Below are positions 1 to 10,934 of a DNA stretch of 34,727 bases, piece by piece. A program made the position numbers and the translations under genes. The DNA lies in NCBI GenBank assembly GCA_002633005.1, contig NMRA01000289.1, positions 14,924 to 49,650 of the forward strand, given 5' to 3'. The notes beneath the pieces are model-generated. The model did no database searches. It worked only from the letters and a program-made list of their open reading frames with translations, and was not told the origin of the DNA. The stretch is from Phoronis australis (taxonomy: Eukaryota; Phoronida; Phoronidae). Positions within the stretch are counted from its first letter, which is position 1, and each line of letters begins with the position of its first letter.

Positions 1-517
1 CAGTATTTTTCCAAAAATGTTACGTTCTAACAAAGTATAGGCTGAAACACATTTTATTACTTCGTAGCCGTGTTTTCACGCGGTAAAACTATCTATTTTA
101 ACCGTGTATTTTCCTTGCCATTTTTAGTGATGCCAATAGATTGTTATACAGATATTTTGAAAAAAGATACCGATTTACATCCCTCATTTAGTAATTTTGC
201 TACACTACTCCCGGTAGGCCATTTTGAGGTTATGTTTAATCCACGCCTATACCAAATCTGCTAAAGCGAATAAAACTTCTCCTTAGTATTGACAAAGCAT
301 GTTTCTTTCATCGCATATAATAAAATCAATGTCACCCAGTCTATTACTCACACATATTGCCACATCAAATGTACTAAAACGAGAAATTGTCAAATATCAG
401 GGATGGTTTCGCATGCAAAAATATAATACACCGACCAGAGACTTGTACACTATAAAATCAGTTTTCATAATACAATATAAAGACAAATGTAGAGTCAAAA
501 GTACAATTGTCATGACT

Positions 518-811
518 CTACGCTCTTAAAGCATTCTCCACTTCCTCCGCCACATGTCCCAGTTTCCCACATTTGCTGAGAGTAGTCAATCTCGAAAAGT
601 AACTTTGGACCTGTTGGGAAGTTAGCCAGTGATCTTTGACAAATACTTCTTTCCCGAATCGTTGCTTAAGCTACGAATTCTCTTTGACACATCTTGGTGC
701 TTTTCCGCCTGTCTCTTGCTCTCTCACAAACTCGTCCACAAGAAATTTGTCTATGGCCCAGAGAACCTTCTTACTGGTTTGGAACTTTTCCTTGCTCAAC
801 ATATACAAATA
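518..811 (-). pseudogene. C-terminal fragment of a multicopy uncharacterised invertebrate protein family (copy 1, broken)
   Basis: Read on the minus strand from 811 to the stop at 518-520, one frame gives 97 residues interrupted by a single TAG near 671-673. Visible motifs are KFLVDEFVREQETGGKA and, after the stop, DHWLTSQQVQSYFSRL. I recall this arrangement (a conserved F..G..TG.KA segment followed by LT.QQI.S.FSRL) as the C-terminal end of a repeated, unnamed protein family common in cnidarian, mollusc and other invertebrate genomes; that is memory, not a search. The same family appears again at 30.7-31.8 kb on the same strand. The internal stop and absence of upstream parts in frame argue for a dead copy. 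Other frames of this stretch give only unrelated shadow ORFs, including a 75-residue one on the plus strand. Confidence 0.55.
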
Positions 812-860
812 ATCGGCAAGTCCTCAACTTCAGCAGAAGCCACTTCTTCAGCATAAGCCA

Positions 861-1375
861 TTTCTGATTCCTAAAACTGTGGTATTGACAAAAATTAAAC
901 GTACAACTTCATGTGTTCATTTTGGCTAAGAAAGTGTGAATACCAAGCTCAAGTTAAGGCATCACATTAAGATTTGATTGTAAAAATTCAAACAATTAAT
1001 TTTTAAGTAATTGACAGTAAGAAAAAGGTCTAAAACAGAAATTGGGCGCACTACATGCAGAAAATATTGAGACCGTTTGAAATTATAAGCATACATATGT
1101 GTCAGCGTCCATTTTGAAATGCATCAGCTGTGCATTATAATTTTTCTTTCATAAATAGCGAAGCATAAGGCAGTTGACCGATTTTATGCCATTAAGCAAT
1201 TGGTTACAGATTTTTACATGTACTTACCATTACTGTAGTATCCATGGGTTCCAAATCAGACTCGCTTTCTTTTGACCTACTCTGTTTTGATTCAGATTAC
1301 CTCAGTTATTCGTTGTGGAAACCACGATGTTGAGACCAGTGGGCATTTCAAACAAAATTATGTTGATAGAACCGA
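861..1375. other. No gene seen
   Basis: AT-rich sequence with no ORF, exon-like segment or repeat that I can support. It might hold decayed upstream parts of the minus-strand family copy at 518-811, but I see no matching motif. Confidence 0.4.
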
Positions 1376-1495
1376 GATCCTGAGACAATTAAGTTGAAAT
1401 CCAGAGATACCAAGATAATTAACTCGGGATATCAAGATCCTGAAATAATTAAATCGGGATCAAAAGATCCTGAGATAATTATAACAGAAACGCGA
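1376..1495. repeat. 30-bp minisatellite, four units
   Basis: Four consecutive units start at 1376, 1406, 1436 and 1466, each beginning GATCCTGA or a close variant and continuing with ATAATTAA then a TCGGGAT-like half. The period is exactly 30 bp, so the array is open in frame and creates most of a 73-residue plus-strand ORF starting at 1394. I treat that ORF as a by-product of the repeat. Confidence 0.75.
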
Positions 1496-1499
1496 GATG

Positions 1500-2235
1500 T
1501 CATCTGTGGGCCACCGTACAAAACTACGGTACAAAACAAACTGACCAACGTTCAACTACACATCAATCTCAAAACAGTATTCTTAATTGTCATTTTGTTT
1601 TCATGCACCTTTTGAACTATTTTCTAGACAGTCATAAAAATCGTTATTTTGATAGCCGTCATGCAAACGACAAACAAAATCAATTTCTGTGCGTAGAAAT
1701 TTCAAAAAAACAGAAGGTAAATTGAAAATAAACGATAGTAAAAGCAACTTGAGCAAATTTCATTTGATATGAATGTACAATACGAAATCTAAAAACTCCG
1801 TTGCAGTTTTCTTCATTGTCATATTGCTTTTACTTCCTTCAATTTTTTTGCCTTTTTCAGACAGTCTTGACGGTTCTATAGATACCTGTACATGTAGCCA
1901 GCCAAGGAAACGGGGAATGACATGAAATCATTTCCTATATTCGTTTTGGAAACAGTGCATACAGCATATCATTTAAATTTTTCATATGAATCTGACAGCC
2001 ATTTCTGAAATATGAGGCTTCAACGTTAACCAAATTCCGAATATTTTCTCAGGTCATAGATGACCTCAGTACCAATGTGGTGAGATGGGGCGTCATCAAT
2101 ATGCCTTCTAGTGAAAGAGTTAATAAATTATAACTTTTTGATGGTAGCCATAATGAAATAAAACCTGGCAAACGACATTTTGAATATTTTGTTACAAGCT
2201 AAACTTTGACGCGTTAAAAACAGCTTGACACATGA
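1500..2235. other. No gene seen
   Basis: AT-rich intergenic or intronic sequence. No supported ORF, splice-bounded exon or repeat. Confidence 0.4.
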
Positions 2236-2238
2236 CTT

Positions 2239-2348
2239 CTATTGGCCACAAGGTCCCGGTTGTATAAAAGTTTGTATCCAGCGGATAAGAGCTTATACAC
2301 TGTACGTCGGATAGCAAGTTTTATGCAACCGGGCACAGGTCAATAAAT
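2239..2348. mobile_element. Small palindromic MITE-like element
   Basis: Two arms are inverted copies: 2255-2279 (CCCGGTTGTATAAAAG then a GTATCC end) and 2309-2333 (GGATAG, then TTTTATGCAACCGGG). Looser matching continues outward, ATTGGCC.. on the left against GGTCAAT on the right, so the whole block can fold into one hairpin with a short loop. There is no coding capacity. I could not find a convincing target-site duplication, so the ends are approximate. Confidence 0.6.
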
Positions 2349-2349
2349 G

Positions 2350-3500
2350 TCACGGTTTGTCAGCTTCCAGAAAAAATGACCAAGGCCACATTTTATTTCA
2401 CTTATGTGTACTGAATGTACTATATTTGTCATAAAGGGTTTTTGAAATTTTTGAAGTCAAGAGTAAAAAAGTCCACCCATGGCTTCTTCTCTCTTTTACC
2501 CATATGAGGGAAGTCCCACCATTTTGACAACACTTCCTTGTTCAGGTTTCTGACAACTGGAATTTGGAGGGTAATGAACGACTTTAGCCTAACTTATTTC
2601 AGGGTTTATACAGGGCAAGAACGATTGGAATCTTACCTGTAAATCCGCTCAGGAGCCGAAGGACGGGGGCAGTCGTGAATTTGTTATTTTGAAGAGAAAA
2701 ATTAATTCTCGATAAGTGATAATCATTTTTAGTATCTCATTGTGGACATACCAAGGCAAAAAGACGTGACTTCGAAGAGTTACTTTTTCAGTGGCAACCT
2801 CCATCGAGTGAGCTTGATGCAAGTAGCTTTGACGAATGTCTTGAGATATATTGGTAACAAGGGTTTTTGTTGAATTAGTTTGTGCTTTGGGCGGGATCTT
2901 GGCCCCAATTTTGTTCTTGGTGCCAATCTTGAGAATCTATATGGCGGGGATTTTTTACGCAATCTATTTGAAATTCATTGACTATTTGCTATCAGTTAGC
3001 ATCTTAAGATTCGTGCCGGTTAGCCAAAATGCACACTTTCCTAAAAAATTCATCCTTATCACTTCCTGGTGCTTTTTAAACAGGTTCGACCATGTACAAC
3101 AACGCATATAGTTTTTAGACTAAAATGGCGATATAATGTATGTGTGAAATTGCCCTTTAACAACTGAGTATTCAGATCAGTATAGCTTTGAGTGGAGCTT
3201 ACCACACTCGAGCTCAATCCTGAAATCGCATTTCACAATTTACCCCGCGATACGTTCCAAATCGCGAGATACACACGAGTAAAACATAGTTGGGTCACGA
3301 ACTAGGTTCTAAAGCATCGAAGAAATGCATTAGCTTGCGAAACTTGGACAGAACCCCGATAAGAATACTTGTTGAAAGTAAGAAACTAATTCTACAAAGA
3401 CGAACCTATTATAATGTAATAGAACCGGACACAGTATGAGCTGTGCTGATAGAGTATCAATCCTTCGAGACTGATTTTGTCGTATGGTTTTAGACCCACT
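2350..3500. other. No supported gene
   Basis: An 86-residue hydrophobic plus-strand ORF at 2851-3111 is the longest reading frame, but it has no recognisable motif, no splice context and a T-rich composition that makes hydrophobic codons by chance. Nothing else stands out. Confidence 0.35.
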
Positions 3501-3507
3501 TCAGTCA

Positions 3508-3749
3508 ACGACCCTGGCTTCTCATGAGAGCCTGACCACAGGTAACGGCTTGGGCCGTTTTTTTCTTCACAAATTGGAAGCCGTTTGTGTGATCCACTCT
3601 GGGATGTAGATCCGAAACATAAGAGGTATCCAAGAAGTCAAAATACGATCCTTCGTGAAAGTTTCCTTTGTCCCCTAGACTCTGTCTGAATGGACAACGG
3701 GATGTTCCAAGGTACCGCCGTACTTGTCAAAGGTGCAGATCGCGAAATC
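3508..3749 (-). pseudogene. Degenerate exon, possibly LamG-like, with a frame break
   Basis: On the minus strand a reasonable acceptor (ATTCTTTCCAG) ends at 3750 and is followed by a frame reading FAICTFDKYGGT before a stop. A second frame is open from 3726 to a stop at 3505-3507 and reads GSYFDFLDTSYVSDLHP, then VDHTNGFQFVKK. The pattern F-x-F-x-x-T-S-Y-V...P-x-V-D-x-T-N-G-F resembles the start of LamG-like jelly-roll domains. If the acceptor is used from a phase-1 intron, the first frame matches the phase left by the TSP1 exon at 5282-5446, and a single indel would link the two frames. It may be the next exon of that gene carrying a frameshift, a pseudo-exon, or chance. The domain call is inference. 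Confidence 0.35.
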
Positions 3750-4299
3750 TGGAAAGAATGTGGCCATATAGTTTTGAAGTAGATCATTAACAGACAATTC
3801 GCTACTATTTCAGAACATGGAATATACTTGACCAGCTGTAAGTATACTGGCTGTTAGCCAGCGAGCTAACCAGCTATGAAAAATAAGACGGTCGCATAAT
3901 TTCTATAAAAACGATATTTTAATTCAGCGATTTTTTCTCTCATGTTCTCTCACTTGTAAATCACCGATCTCCAGTTTGAATGCGGGTATCGTGTCGTCGG
4001 GATCCTTTGACTTGAGAATTACTCTGTTACCAGTGGTAACCTACTTTAGCAGACGATATTTTCGCGGTCGAAGTTTAGCTATAATAGTTGCTAAACCTTA
4101 ATTTATGGATTCGTTTTTTCTATTTTTATTAAATTTTCTATTGGTTTTGAGTAAAAGCGTTATTTCATAAAAATAGCTCGGATTTTCTTAAAAGGTCACG
4201 ACCTCCAACCCCGGGCCTGTGACATAGAAAGTAGTTACAAAGCCGAAGCGAGTCGAGAAAAGGTAGATCGATTCATTGCAATGTTTCTCTTTCAGTATG

Positions 4300-4476
4300 T
4301 GGCATAAATAGATTATTACATGTTCTCAGTCGTTACCCCCCTTTTCTAGAGTCCTCGTGGATTTTGGAGAATTATCGCCCGAGGGGCATGAGCCTAAATT
4401 CCACTGGGGCTCCAGAATACGGGCGAATAGAATACGGGGATAACGACTTCGCCATGTAATAATCTATATTTACCAC
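4300..4476. mobile_element. Hairpin MITE with ~41-bp terminal inverted repeats
   Basis: Left arm 4300-4341 contains AGATTATTACATG and AGTCGTTACCCC; right arm 4436-4476 contains the inverted GGGGATAACGACT and CATGTAATAATCT. The inner part also pairs (GGAGAATTATCGCCCG against CGGGCGAATAG, and GAGCC against GGCTC), so the full 177 bp can form one long hairpin. There is no ORF, and no clear target-site duplication at the ends chosen here. Confidence 0.7.
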
Positions 4477-4537
4477 TCTATGTTAATCTTCCATAGACCC
4501 CGAAATTGCACACAACCAGGGTAGTCCTGCTTGTCAT

Positions 4538-5093
4538 CTCGCTGTGAAGCATGTATCAACAGGTACAGCTAAAGACCGGACGGGGTACATGTTCATACAA
4601 AATCTGGGAATCATCCGACACTAACCTTGCTCGTAACAGCCATTTAAGTGAAAAACAATCTAATAAACGTCGTTTTCTTGCGTAATTCTCCGCCTTTTCT
4701 AACAAAAAGAAGTTATGTCGTCATTTTGAAAACAATACGCTCGTGACACGCTCACCTGCCATTTCATAAATTTTTGCTACATCACTCGGGAGATGATGAT
4801 AGCTTGGCAGCAACAATTTTTTTTCTGAAATTCGGTTTTTTGGTATCAAAAGTCTAAAAACTTATATTTAAGTGAAACCAGTTCCGATAATTTGTTGTGA
4901 CATGTACGCAACCTCGTCAAAGAACAACAGTTGGTTGAAGAATCGGCAAAAAAATAAACTGTCCAATAGGTGACACAATATTTCAAATCATTGCGCCGAA
5001 AGCCGACCCATAAGATCGCCCCGCAACTTAAGCTGCAGAATAACGGTAGACCGACTCCAGCACGGGTAAATAATTTAATTTACTCAAGGAAGG
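4538..5093 (+). repeat. Dispersed ~550-bp repeat, copy A
   Basis: This segment aligns along its length with 33604-34137 in the same orientation. Shared landmarks in order: GTGAAGC.TGTATCAAC, AGCTAAAGACCGG, CATTTAAG.GAAAAACA, TTCTTGCGTAATTC, ATGTCGTC.TTTTGAAA, CGTGACACGC, AAGTGAAACCA, TACGCAACCTCG, AATAGGTGAC.CAATATT, ATTGCGCC.AAAG, and ACTCAAGGAAG. The copies are substantially diverged, with indels. No ORF is shared, so it looks like a non-coding interspersed element or an old segmental copy. Matching may continue past 5093 (GATTTTAT..GTCA.TTTT) after a gap. Confidence 0.75.
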
Positions 5094-5281
5094 GTGCAGT
5101 TTTTAATGACATTAAATTTGTGTCAGATTTTATCTAGTCAGTTTTTTAACCACATGTATTTAGTATACAGCTTTGTACGAAGGCTAACGGGCTACGTGAT
5201 TGTGTGCTAGATGCAGATATTTCTCTTGGTAGATTGGGTACTCTTTCATTCACTTTTGCTGCTAATTAATGCAGAACTAAC

Positions 5282-5446
5282 CTGAACAGGGCCATGCTCC
5301 ACAAGGCTTGAAGCTAGTATCCATTCCGAAGCACTGTCGTCCGCCATTGGCAGGAGTCGGATTGGTACACTGCCGAAATCTAGTTTGAACGCCACATCGA
5401 CCTTGACACGATGTCCAACTTCCCCACTCGGTCCAATCGCCATTTA
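5282..5446 (-). CDS. Thrombospondin type 1 repeat (TSP1) exon
   Basis: Minus-strand exon bounded by acceptor CCTTTTTCAG and donor GTTAGT. It encodes one full TSP1 domain of 54 residues: WTEWGSWTSCQGRCGVQTR at the start (the layered W..W..W and C..C pattern), then a Cys in RQC, NGGRQC, KPC and the closing WPC. Six cysteines are present, as the fold requires. Both ends are phase 1, the usual 1-1 symmetry of shuffled TSP1 exons, so the domain can sit in a modular extracellular or secreted protein. The EGF exon at 5892-5999 lies upstream in the same transcript direction, also 1-1, so the two are probably neighbouring domains of one protein. TSP1 repeats typically bind matrix glycans and proteins. 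The rest of the gene, including any signal peptide, was not found. Confidence 0.88.
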
Positions 5447-5891
5447 CTGAAAAAGGAATGTTTGAAAACTAACATTCCGTCATTGCTTAAGAGTGTGTCA
5501 TAAATTCAAAACTTTATCGGTTTAAACTGTTATAAACCCTACCATTGATGTAAAAATAACTTTTCACTTAGGCACCTCTAAATTGGTCTCAACTTACTCA
5601 CATTAAAAGTGCTTGGCTACAGGAGGAAATGACAGTTGATTATTATTCAACGCCATCCTCGGCGCATGAAATAGCTCACCCAAGCACGCCTCATTTGAGT
5701 GAGAAACAAGTTTCATAACACTAAGCAACTGTCTTCACGAAAGGTACTTCTTAAAATTCTTAGAGACATGTTCAAGAATCGAAACAGTACACAAAGGCAG
5801 TTCTGGCAAATAACAAGAAAATAGAAGGAAGGGTTGCTTTATCTGTAAACATAATTGAAAAAGTTACATACCTCTTCTTGTAACTACCTAC
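5447..5891 (-). other. Intron between EGF and TSP1 exons
   Basis: Non-coding, with GTAGGT donor and TTTTTCAG acceptor on the minus strand. Reading frames entering this stretch from the EGF exon are intron read-through. Confidence 0.7.
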
Positions 5892-5999
5892 TTTTTTCAC
5901 ACCAACGACCCGATATTCTCTCGCCGCAGGTGCAGTAAGCCATGCCAATTTCATTGGTTTTGCATTTGCCTCCATTTTGACAAGGACTGGATCGGCAAT
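5892..5999 (-). CDS. EGF-like domain exon
   Basis: Minus-strand exon between acceptor CGCATTTTCCAG and donor GTAGGT. It encodes (D)CRSSPCQNGGKCK, then YCTCGERISGRWCEK: six cysteines in classic EGF order, the CQNGGKC signature of the second and third cysteines, and the C-x-C then aromatic spacing of the C-terminal half. Both junctions are phase 1, the usual shuffled EGF exon class. There is no D-x-D/N-E calcium-binding prefix, so calcium binding is not suggested. It lies 446 bp upstream of the TSP1 exon on the same strand and most likely belongs to the same extracellular protein. A frame-shifted 67-residue reading of this stretch is a shadow. Confidence 0.88.
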
Positions 6000-8640
6000 C
6001 TGGAAAATGCGATGATGGTGAAATAATGAGACCGTATAGTAAAGGTTCCGTTCAGTTTAAGAAGCACAATTAGGCGCATTGTACTGCTTCCAAGAGATAA
6101 GTGATTACCACGCCCAACTATCCAATTCTGATTAAAAAGCTTGGTTTTGAGATTTGAAACTTTATAAAGAACTTTGAATGAAGTCGTATAGTGGTGTTAT
6201 GCTAAGATGCATCGCGTTTTAGAATTTTGAGATATTTCGAGAGTTTTTCTGCTAATAATCCGACGCCGTTTATATATTTGAGCGCACATCTACGAAGAGG
6301 TACATTTGGATGCTCAACTGTTTTCCATGGTTAACGATTCTTTAAGGACTCGGCAAGTTATTGCTGTTTCTATTTTGCAAACGCTTGTAAGTGTCATGAG
6401 TAAAAGCCGGAAAATCACCCGGAACTGACAAAAATCATTCAACGTGCACGTTGTTTAGCGCGTCTAATTCCATGACGTAGTCCACCTAGGTAATGAGCAC
6501 AGACATCAAAAACAGAAAAAGTTTCACCACATATCAGAGATACACAATTTGGACATGGCAACTGAAGAATTGTTGTGATAGATTTCTCAGTAGAAACTAA
6601 ACACTTGTACCACTTTTTTCCGCATCTTTTAGAGACGAAACTCGCGCTAGGCTATTCTACGTGATAAACAATCCTCACTTATTGATTTTCTCACATTTAA
6701 TGCAGTAAACACACTGTGAGTTACGTGTTGCTGAACTGTAATCAAAATGGTTGCAAATTACAGTGCAAGTATCATTCATCATGACGTTATCGGCAGTAGA
6801 GTCACTTCAGTCCCAAGAAATAAAGTAATGACTTGAAGTGAAGTTTGTACAACGTACTGTACAAAATAAGGGAGCTAAAGGTTGGTGCCTCAGTCTTCGT
6901 TTTACTATAACTTAATAACACGGAGAATTAAGGTGACTAATATATTAGGAATATACCCTAGAGTTCAGATTACTAACACTTCATGACAATATCTGCGTTA
7001 TTTAGTGACTTAAGAAGAATAACAGTAGCTTAAATTCACACACTTTTTTAAGCCAAAACGTGTGCTGATTATTCCCTTGTAACAGACTGTAATTGTAATT
7101 GACCTATCGCAAGCTCAGCCCCTATGCGAAGTCACGTGATACCCGACAAACAAACAAAAGCCAGAAGCCAATTCACTGCCGCTAAATAACGTTCCTGGTG
7201 GAATCGATGAGTGTTTTTGCACTGTTTGAAAACACTTCGACAAAGACAACAGACGATGCTGATTGTTTTCACTTAGGATGGAATATAATGATGTCACCAA
7301 AGTCGTAGCTCCCCCCTCGGCTGCCATCACGGTTACCATCGTTCTCAAAGTGAAGGATCAATATTCTGTGCCCCTTTTTCCTGGTCTCCCCTCCAGCTTT
7401 AACCATGTCTGCCACATATTAAACTGAGGAATATGTAAGAACAACACGGCGACACCTAGAATCGATGTACTGAAATCTTGATCTGAAAGCGCCAAAAATT
7501 AAATATGACCACTGTTATCATGGTTGCTACAAAGTTATAAGCTTCTGGTGACTGGCAGGCATGTATAATTTTTAAGCGCTTTGGATCCAATCGTTTAGCA
7601 TTTTCTTGCATTTACTTATACTCTGACAAAGCATACAGTGCATTTAAATCTGTTTTATTTCCCATGTACAGACTGTCGGGTAAGATATCGGACATCTGTC
7701 CTGCCTCAGTCATGAAAAAATCAGAAGTGGACGTAAATTAGACGTCTCCTTGCCGCCTGCCCCCAAAACAACCCCCCCTTTTTTTCTATGAGAAGCCCCG
7801 ATTCCAACGACGAGATTTGAAGTTAGAAACTGTTTGTCTGTATAGTGCACAGAACGCACGTGACTGGACAAAGCATTTTATAAACTAATGTCATGCTATA
7901 AGTACTCGTAAGATGGAAAATACGACGCTTTTTGAAAACGCTGGTTTTAAATACGTTTGATTGGCCTTCCCATCAGACGTCCCATCTAAATTCTTGTAAA
8001 TTTCCACGTCTGAATACCATATCATATGTTTAAGGTTCAGACGTCTGTTTAATTTCAATATGGCGGTGGGCGGCTATTTTGAACCAGCTTTAACAGCTTA
8101 AAGGCCTATGGTCAAAGTTATAGAAGAAAACCTCTTAACGCCGTTTAAGCCGGTTTTTTGATGCGACATGGGGTTCAAAAAGTTATTAACTTTCAACACG
8201 TCCAAAAAAATTTTTAAAATCGTTGTAAATACTACAAACGAATGAAATGTTTACAAAGAATATAATATACGGGACGTTCTAATTGCCACAGATCTAGAGG
8301 TCAACAGAATTAATCATACAAATAGCGGAGACTAGTAGGTCTATGTAGTGTACACCCGGAGGCGAAACGCAGTCGTCCTGCTCTACGAGATTCAGAAAAA
8401 GACGTGTTAGCCAGTGCAGAAAGCGGCATTACCAACGAACCGTGTACCTGTAAGCGACTCGTTCGATACGTGAAAAACAATGAGGACAAGACTGAATGTT
8501 CGAACTCATCATGAAGGTTTTACATTACAACAATACCCACATCATTTTGAAGAGTCTCAATTCGATCAGCTGTTCAGTTTTTGATTTGTTGCGCTTAACT
8601 AATACTAGTTCTGATTCACGCTGACCCGGATTAGTTACAC
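6000..8640. other. No firm gene; probably intron or upstream region of the EGF/TSP1 gene
   Basis: I looked on the minus strand for further EGF or TSP1 exons and found none. Around 7270-7430 a strong acceptor-like CATATTCCTCAG precedes short open frames (one reads a basic GGETRKKGHRILILHFEN), but no frame connects cleanly to a donor or to the known phases. Confidence 0.35.
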
Positions 8641-8649
8641 CATGTTAGT

Positions 8650-9200
8650 GTTTTAACGTGCAGTTAAAACTGCTAAGGCCCTTTCATTATAACGTCGACA
8701 TGTCGATGTCTTGGGGAGTTGCAGTCAGTACATGTATGGAGGGTAACTTGGGTCCTGAATCAAAGTTAACTGTGCCAGTTGACTTCACAGTAGACACGCG
8801 GAGAGTAGACGCTGCGGTGCAGTATGAATGATCAACTTCAGTTACATCGAAGAGGTTATTGTCAGGGGACACTGTTATCATCAACAATTACAGGGTAGTG
8901 TCGTCGTTAACAGATGCTCATATTTTGCTCGAATAGTCACCAATCGAATTAGAAATAGTTTTTTGGGTCAATTAGCAAATGTCAATGTTCCCAAATTATC
9001 ACATTAAAAAATCCTGGTGTACAATTGTTGCATCTGCACTACGTTGCGATTACTTCGATGACAACATCGTCAGCCACAGTTAACTTAGACATCCAAAGCC
9101 GGTATAAACGGTTCAGTCAACTTCGCAGTTCATGTCGACACTCTGCTCAGACAGTAATTAAGTACAAAAGGGCCTTTAGATCGATTTCAACTAGCAAAAC
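8650..9200. repeat. Possible old, diverged inverted repeat
   Basis: The arms around 8660-8790 and 9060-9190 share blocks in opposite orientation: AAGGCCCTTT, GTCGACATG and AAGTTAACTGTG, in collinear order. The matching between blocks is weak. It may be a decayed palindromic transposon. The 66- and 60-residue ORFs here show no family motif. Confidence 0.25.
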
Positions 9201-9405
9201 AATGTAGCAGCTGGTGTAAAGAATTGTCGCGGGAGAGGGGGAAGACGTTTGTAGGATGTGTTAGAGACTTCACCTGGCCATGCCAATAGCTTTTTAAGAA
9301 AGCTCATATCCGTGTTGGTGGTACTGAGTGCAGTGGGGGTGGTAATTCTTGGTCAAGATGGCTATACTTGAGAATGTCTTATTAGTTTTGCTTTATTTTT
9401 TCCAG

Positions 9406-9444
9406 TTAGGAGAATACTGACCACCTACACAGGCCCCTATAACC
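9406..9444 (+). CDS. Possible short upstream exon of the membrane protein gene
   Basis: A strong acceptor (TTTATTTTTTCCAG) and a consensus donor (GTAAGT) bracket 39 bp. One frame is open through it, but that frame does not join the frame of 9953-10017; the frame that would join carries a TGA near its start. It could be 5' untranslated, alternatively spliced or fortuitous. A related CAG-GTTAGGAGAA stretch at about 9555 suggests a small local duplication. Confidence 0.3.
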
Positions 9445-9614
9445 GTAAGTTGATCTTTCTTATTTCATTAAGTTTTAAAAGAAAGAATAGGTGTTCTAAA
9501 CTTATACAGTTATTGATGTCCACTTTTCTCAGTATTTCCATCTTAGACTGTGCAGGTTAGGAGAAAATGGTCCAGGCACATTACTTGAACTCCCAATCTA
9601 AAAAATTAGCCAGT

Positions 9615-9630
9615 CCAATCACGTGATTGG
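9615..9630. promoter_or_regulatory. 16-bp perfect palindrome with CACGTG core
   Basis: CCAATCACGTGATTGG is its own reverse complement and has an E-box (CACGTG) flanked by CCAAT-like arms. It lies in the presumed intron between 9444 and 9939. Regulatory function is speculative. Confidence 0.25.
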
Positions 9631-9952
9631 AGTGTAAATCTTTATGTTTGCTCATGTCACGGAATTGTTCAATTTTCGAGTTGGGTATCGAATACAGAGA
9701 TTAGGCTATGGGCTCTAATGTAAGCCTGAATTTCCATCAATTGTAAGTCTCTTAAGTCGCTGTCAGTTTAGAATGATGCTGCTTCAGCTACAAATTTTGC
9801 CTTGTGGTAATTAAATCAAAGATGTTTTAAGCATAAAGGTGTGACAAATTGACTGAAAGTACATTCTTATCTTGTGATTGCTCATGGTGAAATGAGTCAA
9901 ATTGTAATTAAACGCTCCTTCGTCATCTGTACTTTCAGAATGAGTGGTTTAG

Positions 9953-10017
9953 ACAAGCCCCTCTACAAACTTCTTTGCAAGAGTCCCAGACTGGTCATCA
10001 CCTGAAGAAACCTTAAG
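9953..10017 (+). CDS. Juxtamembrane exon of a small single-pass membrane protein (candidate)
   Basis: This segment ends at a donor (CCTTAAG then GTATTG). Read in the frame that fits the downstream transmembrane exon it gives TSPSTNFFARVPDWSSPEET followed by LR; the last codon is split (AG plus G, phase 2), exactly what the exon at 12792 needs. The clearest acceptor (CTTTCAG, ending 9938) would bring in-frame TGA and TAG codons, so coding use needs the weaker TTTAG acceptor ending at 9952. Composition suggests a short Ser/Thr/Pro-containing outer segment. The exon lies outside the duplicated cassette, so one upstream exon could serve both copies. No start codon or signal peptide was found. Medium to low certainty. 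Confidence 0.4.
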
Positions 10018-10934
10018 GTATTGTTTCATTCATTTCCTGAATATGTCATGGACTGACATTTCACATTTTATTCAACGCACAACTCACAATCCTAACCAAA
10101 GATATCACTGTTTCGTTTACAGTATTTAAACATGCCTTGTTTAAAGCAAGTTCAATTTATATTCAGGGAGTCACCCAGGATTTCGAAAATAGGGGGTGTC
10201 CAAAATGGGGTTTCCAATATTTCGGAGTGTCCGTGATTCCGACGACGCAATATCCCTACCTCCGTGCACCAGCAGCCCCCACACAGTGTTTTTTTTACAA
10301 AATGCTTAGATCAAAGTGTTTACAACTGCGATTTTACAATAACCCCCAGTAGCGAACTTTTTTACTAAAAAAATGCTTGGGCCTAGACTTTTACACCTAA
10401 ACTTTTGAATACAGCCAAGCAGCTTACCAGACAAATATTAGAGATATTTTTGAAGGATGAGTGCACTTCGCAGATGATGGTGTCACTGCTGTTCCATATC
10501 AAAATATGAAAATGCAAATTAAATGCACAAAACCGTGTTTCATTTAAGTTATTTATATTAGGTTTGTGTAAATCTTAGTTCAGTGTGATGTTTTTATTCT
10601 AATGTATCAGTGCTTTGGAAGATGTCCAGTTGAGCAAAGAATAGTTGTAATGTAACTAATTTGCATGCCAAATTTTCAACTCGCTTACAATTTTTGTATA
10701 AACGCAAGCTAACTCCAGCTACTGGTTGAAATTCTGTCATCATTTTTGGTGTGGGGAGCAATCACGATTTCTAAAAACCTTATTTTGAAAATTTGCCCTT
10801 TTACGATTCCATCTATCGATTCCATGTCACTGTTTCAGATTCATACATACACGTCTGAGTTTTCAGTGTAGAGGCCTCAGAATAAATTTCAACCTGAATG
10901 TCTTCTTACAAATGCCACTATTGTCATCTTGCAC

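Noticed and set aside
2851-3111. 86-codon hydrophobic ORF with several apparent membrane segments
   Set aside because: T-rich codons make chance hydrophobicity; no family motif, upstream context or paralogue in the window.
5772-5975. 67-codon minus-strand ORF
   Set aside because: It is the wrong frame of the EGF exon plus intron read-through.
9280-9360. Apparent signal peptide (MPIAF then a Leu/Val-rich stretch) for the membrane protein
   Set aside because: Counting bases shows a TAA after five codons; the hydrophobic stretch lies in another frame without ATG.
9939-10017. Reading the exon from the strong CTTTCAG acceptor as coding
   Set aside because: The frame that fits the downstream helix exon meets TGA and TAG at once; only the downstream TTTAG acceptor leaves it open.
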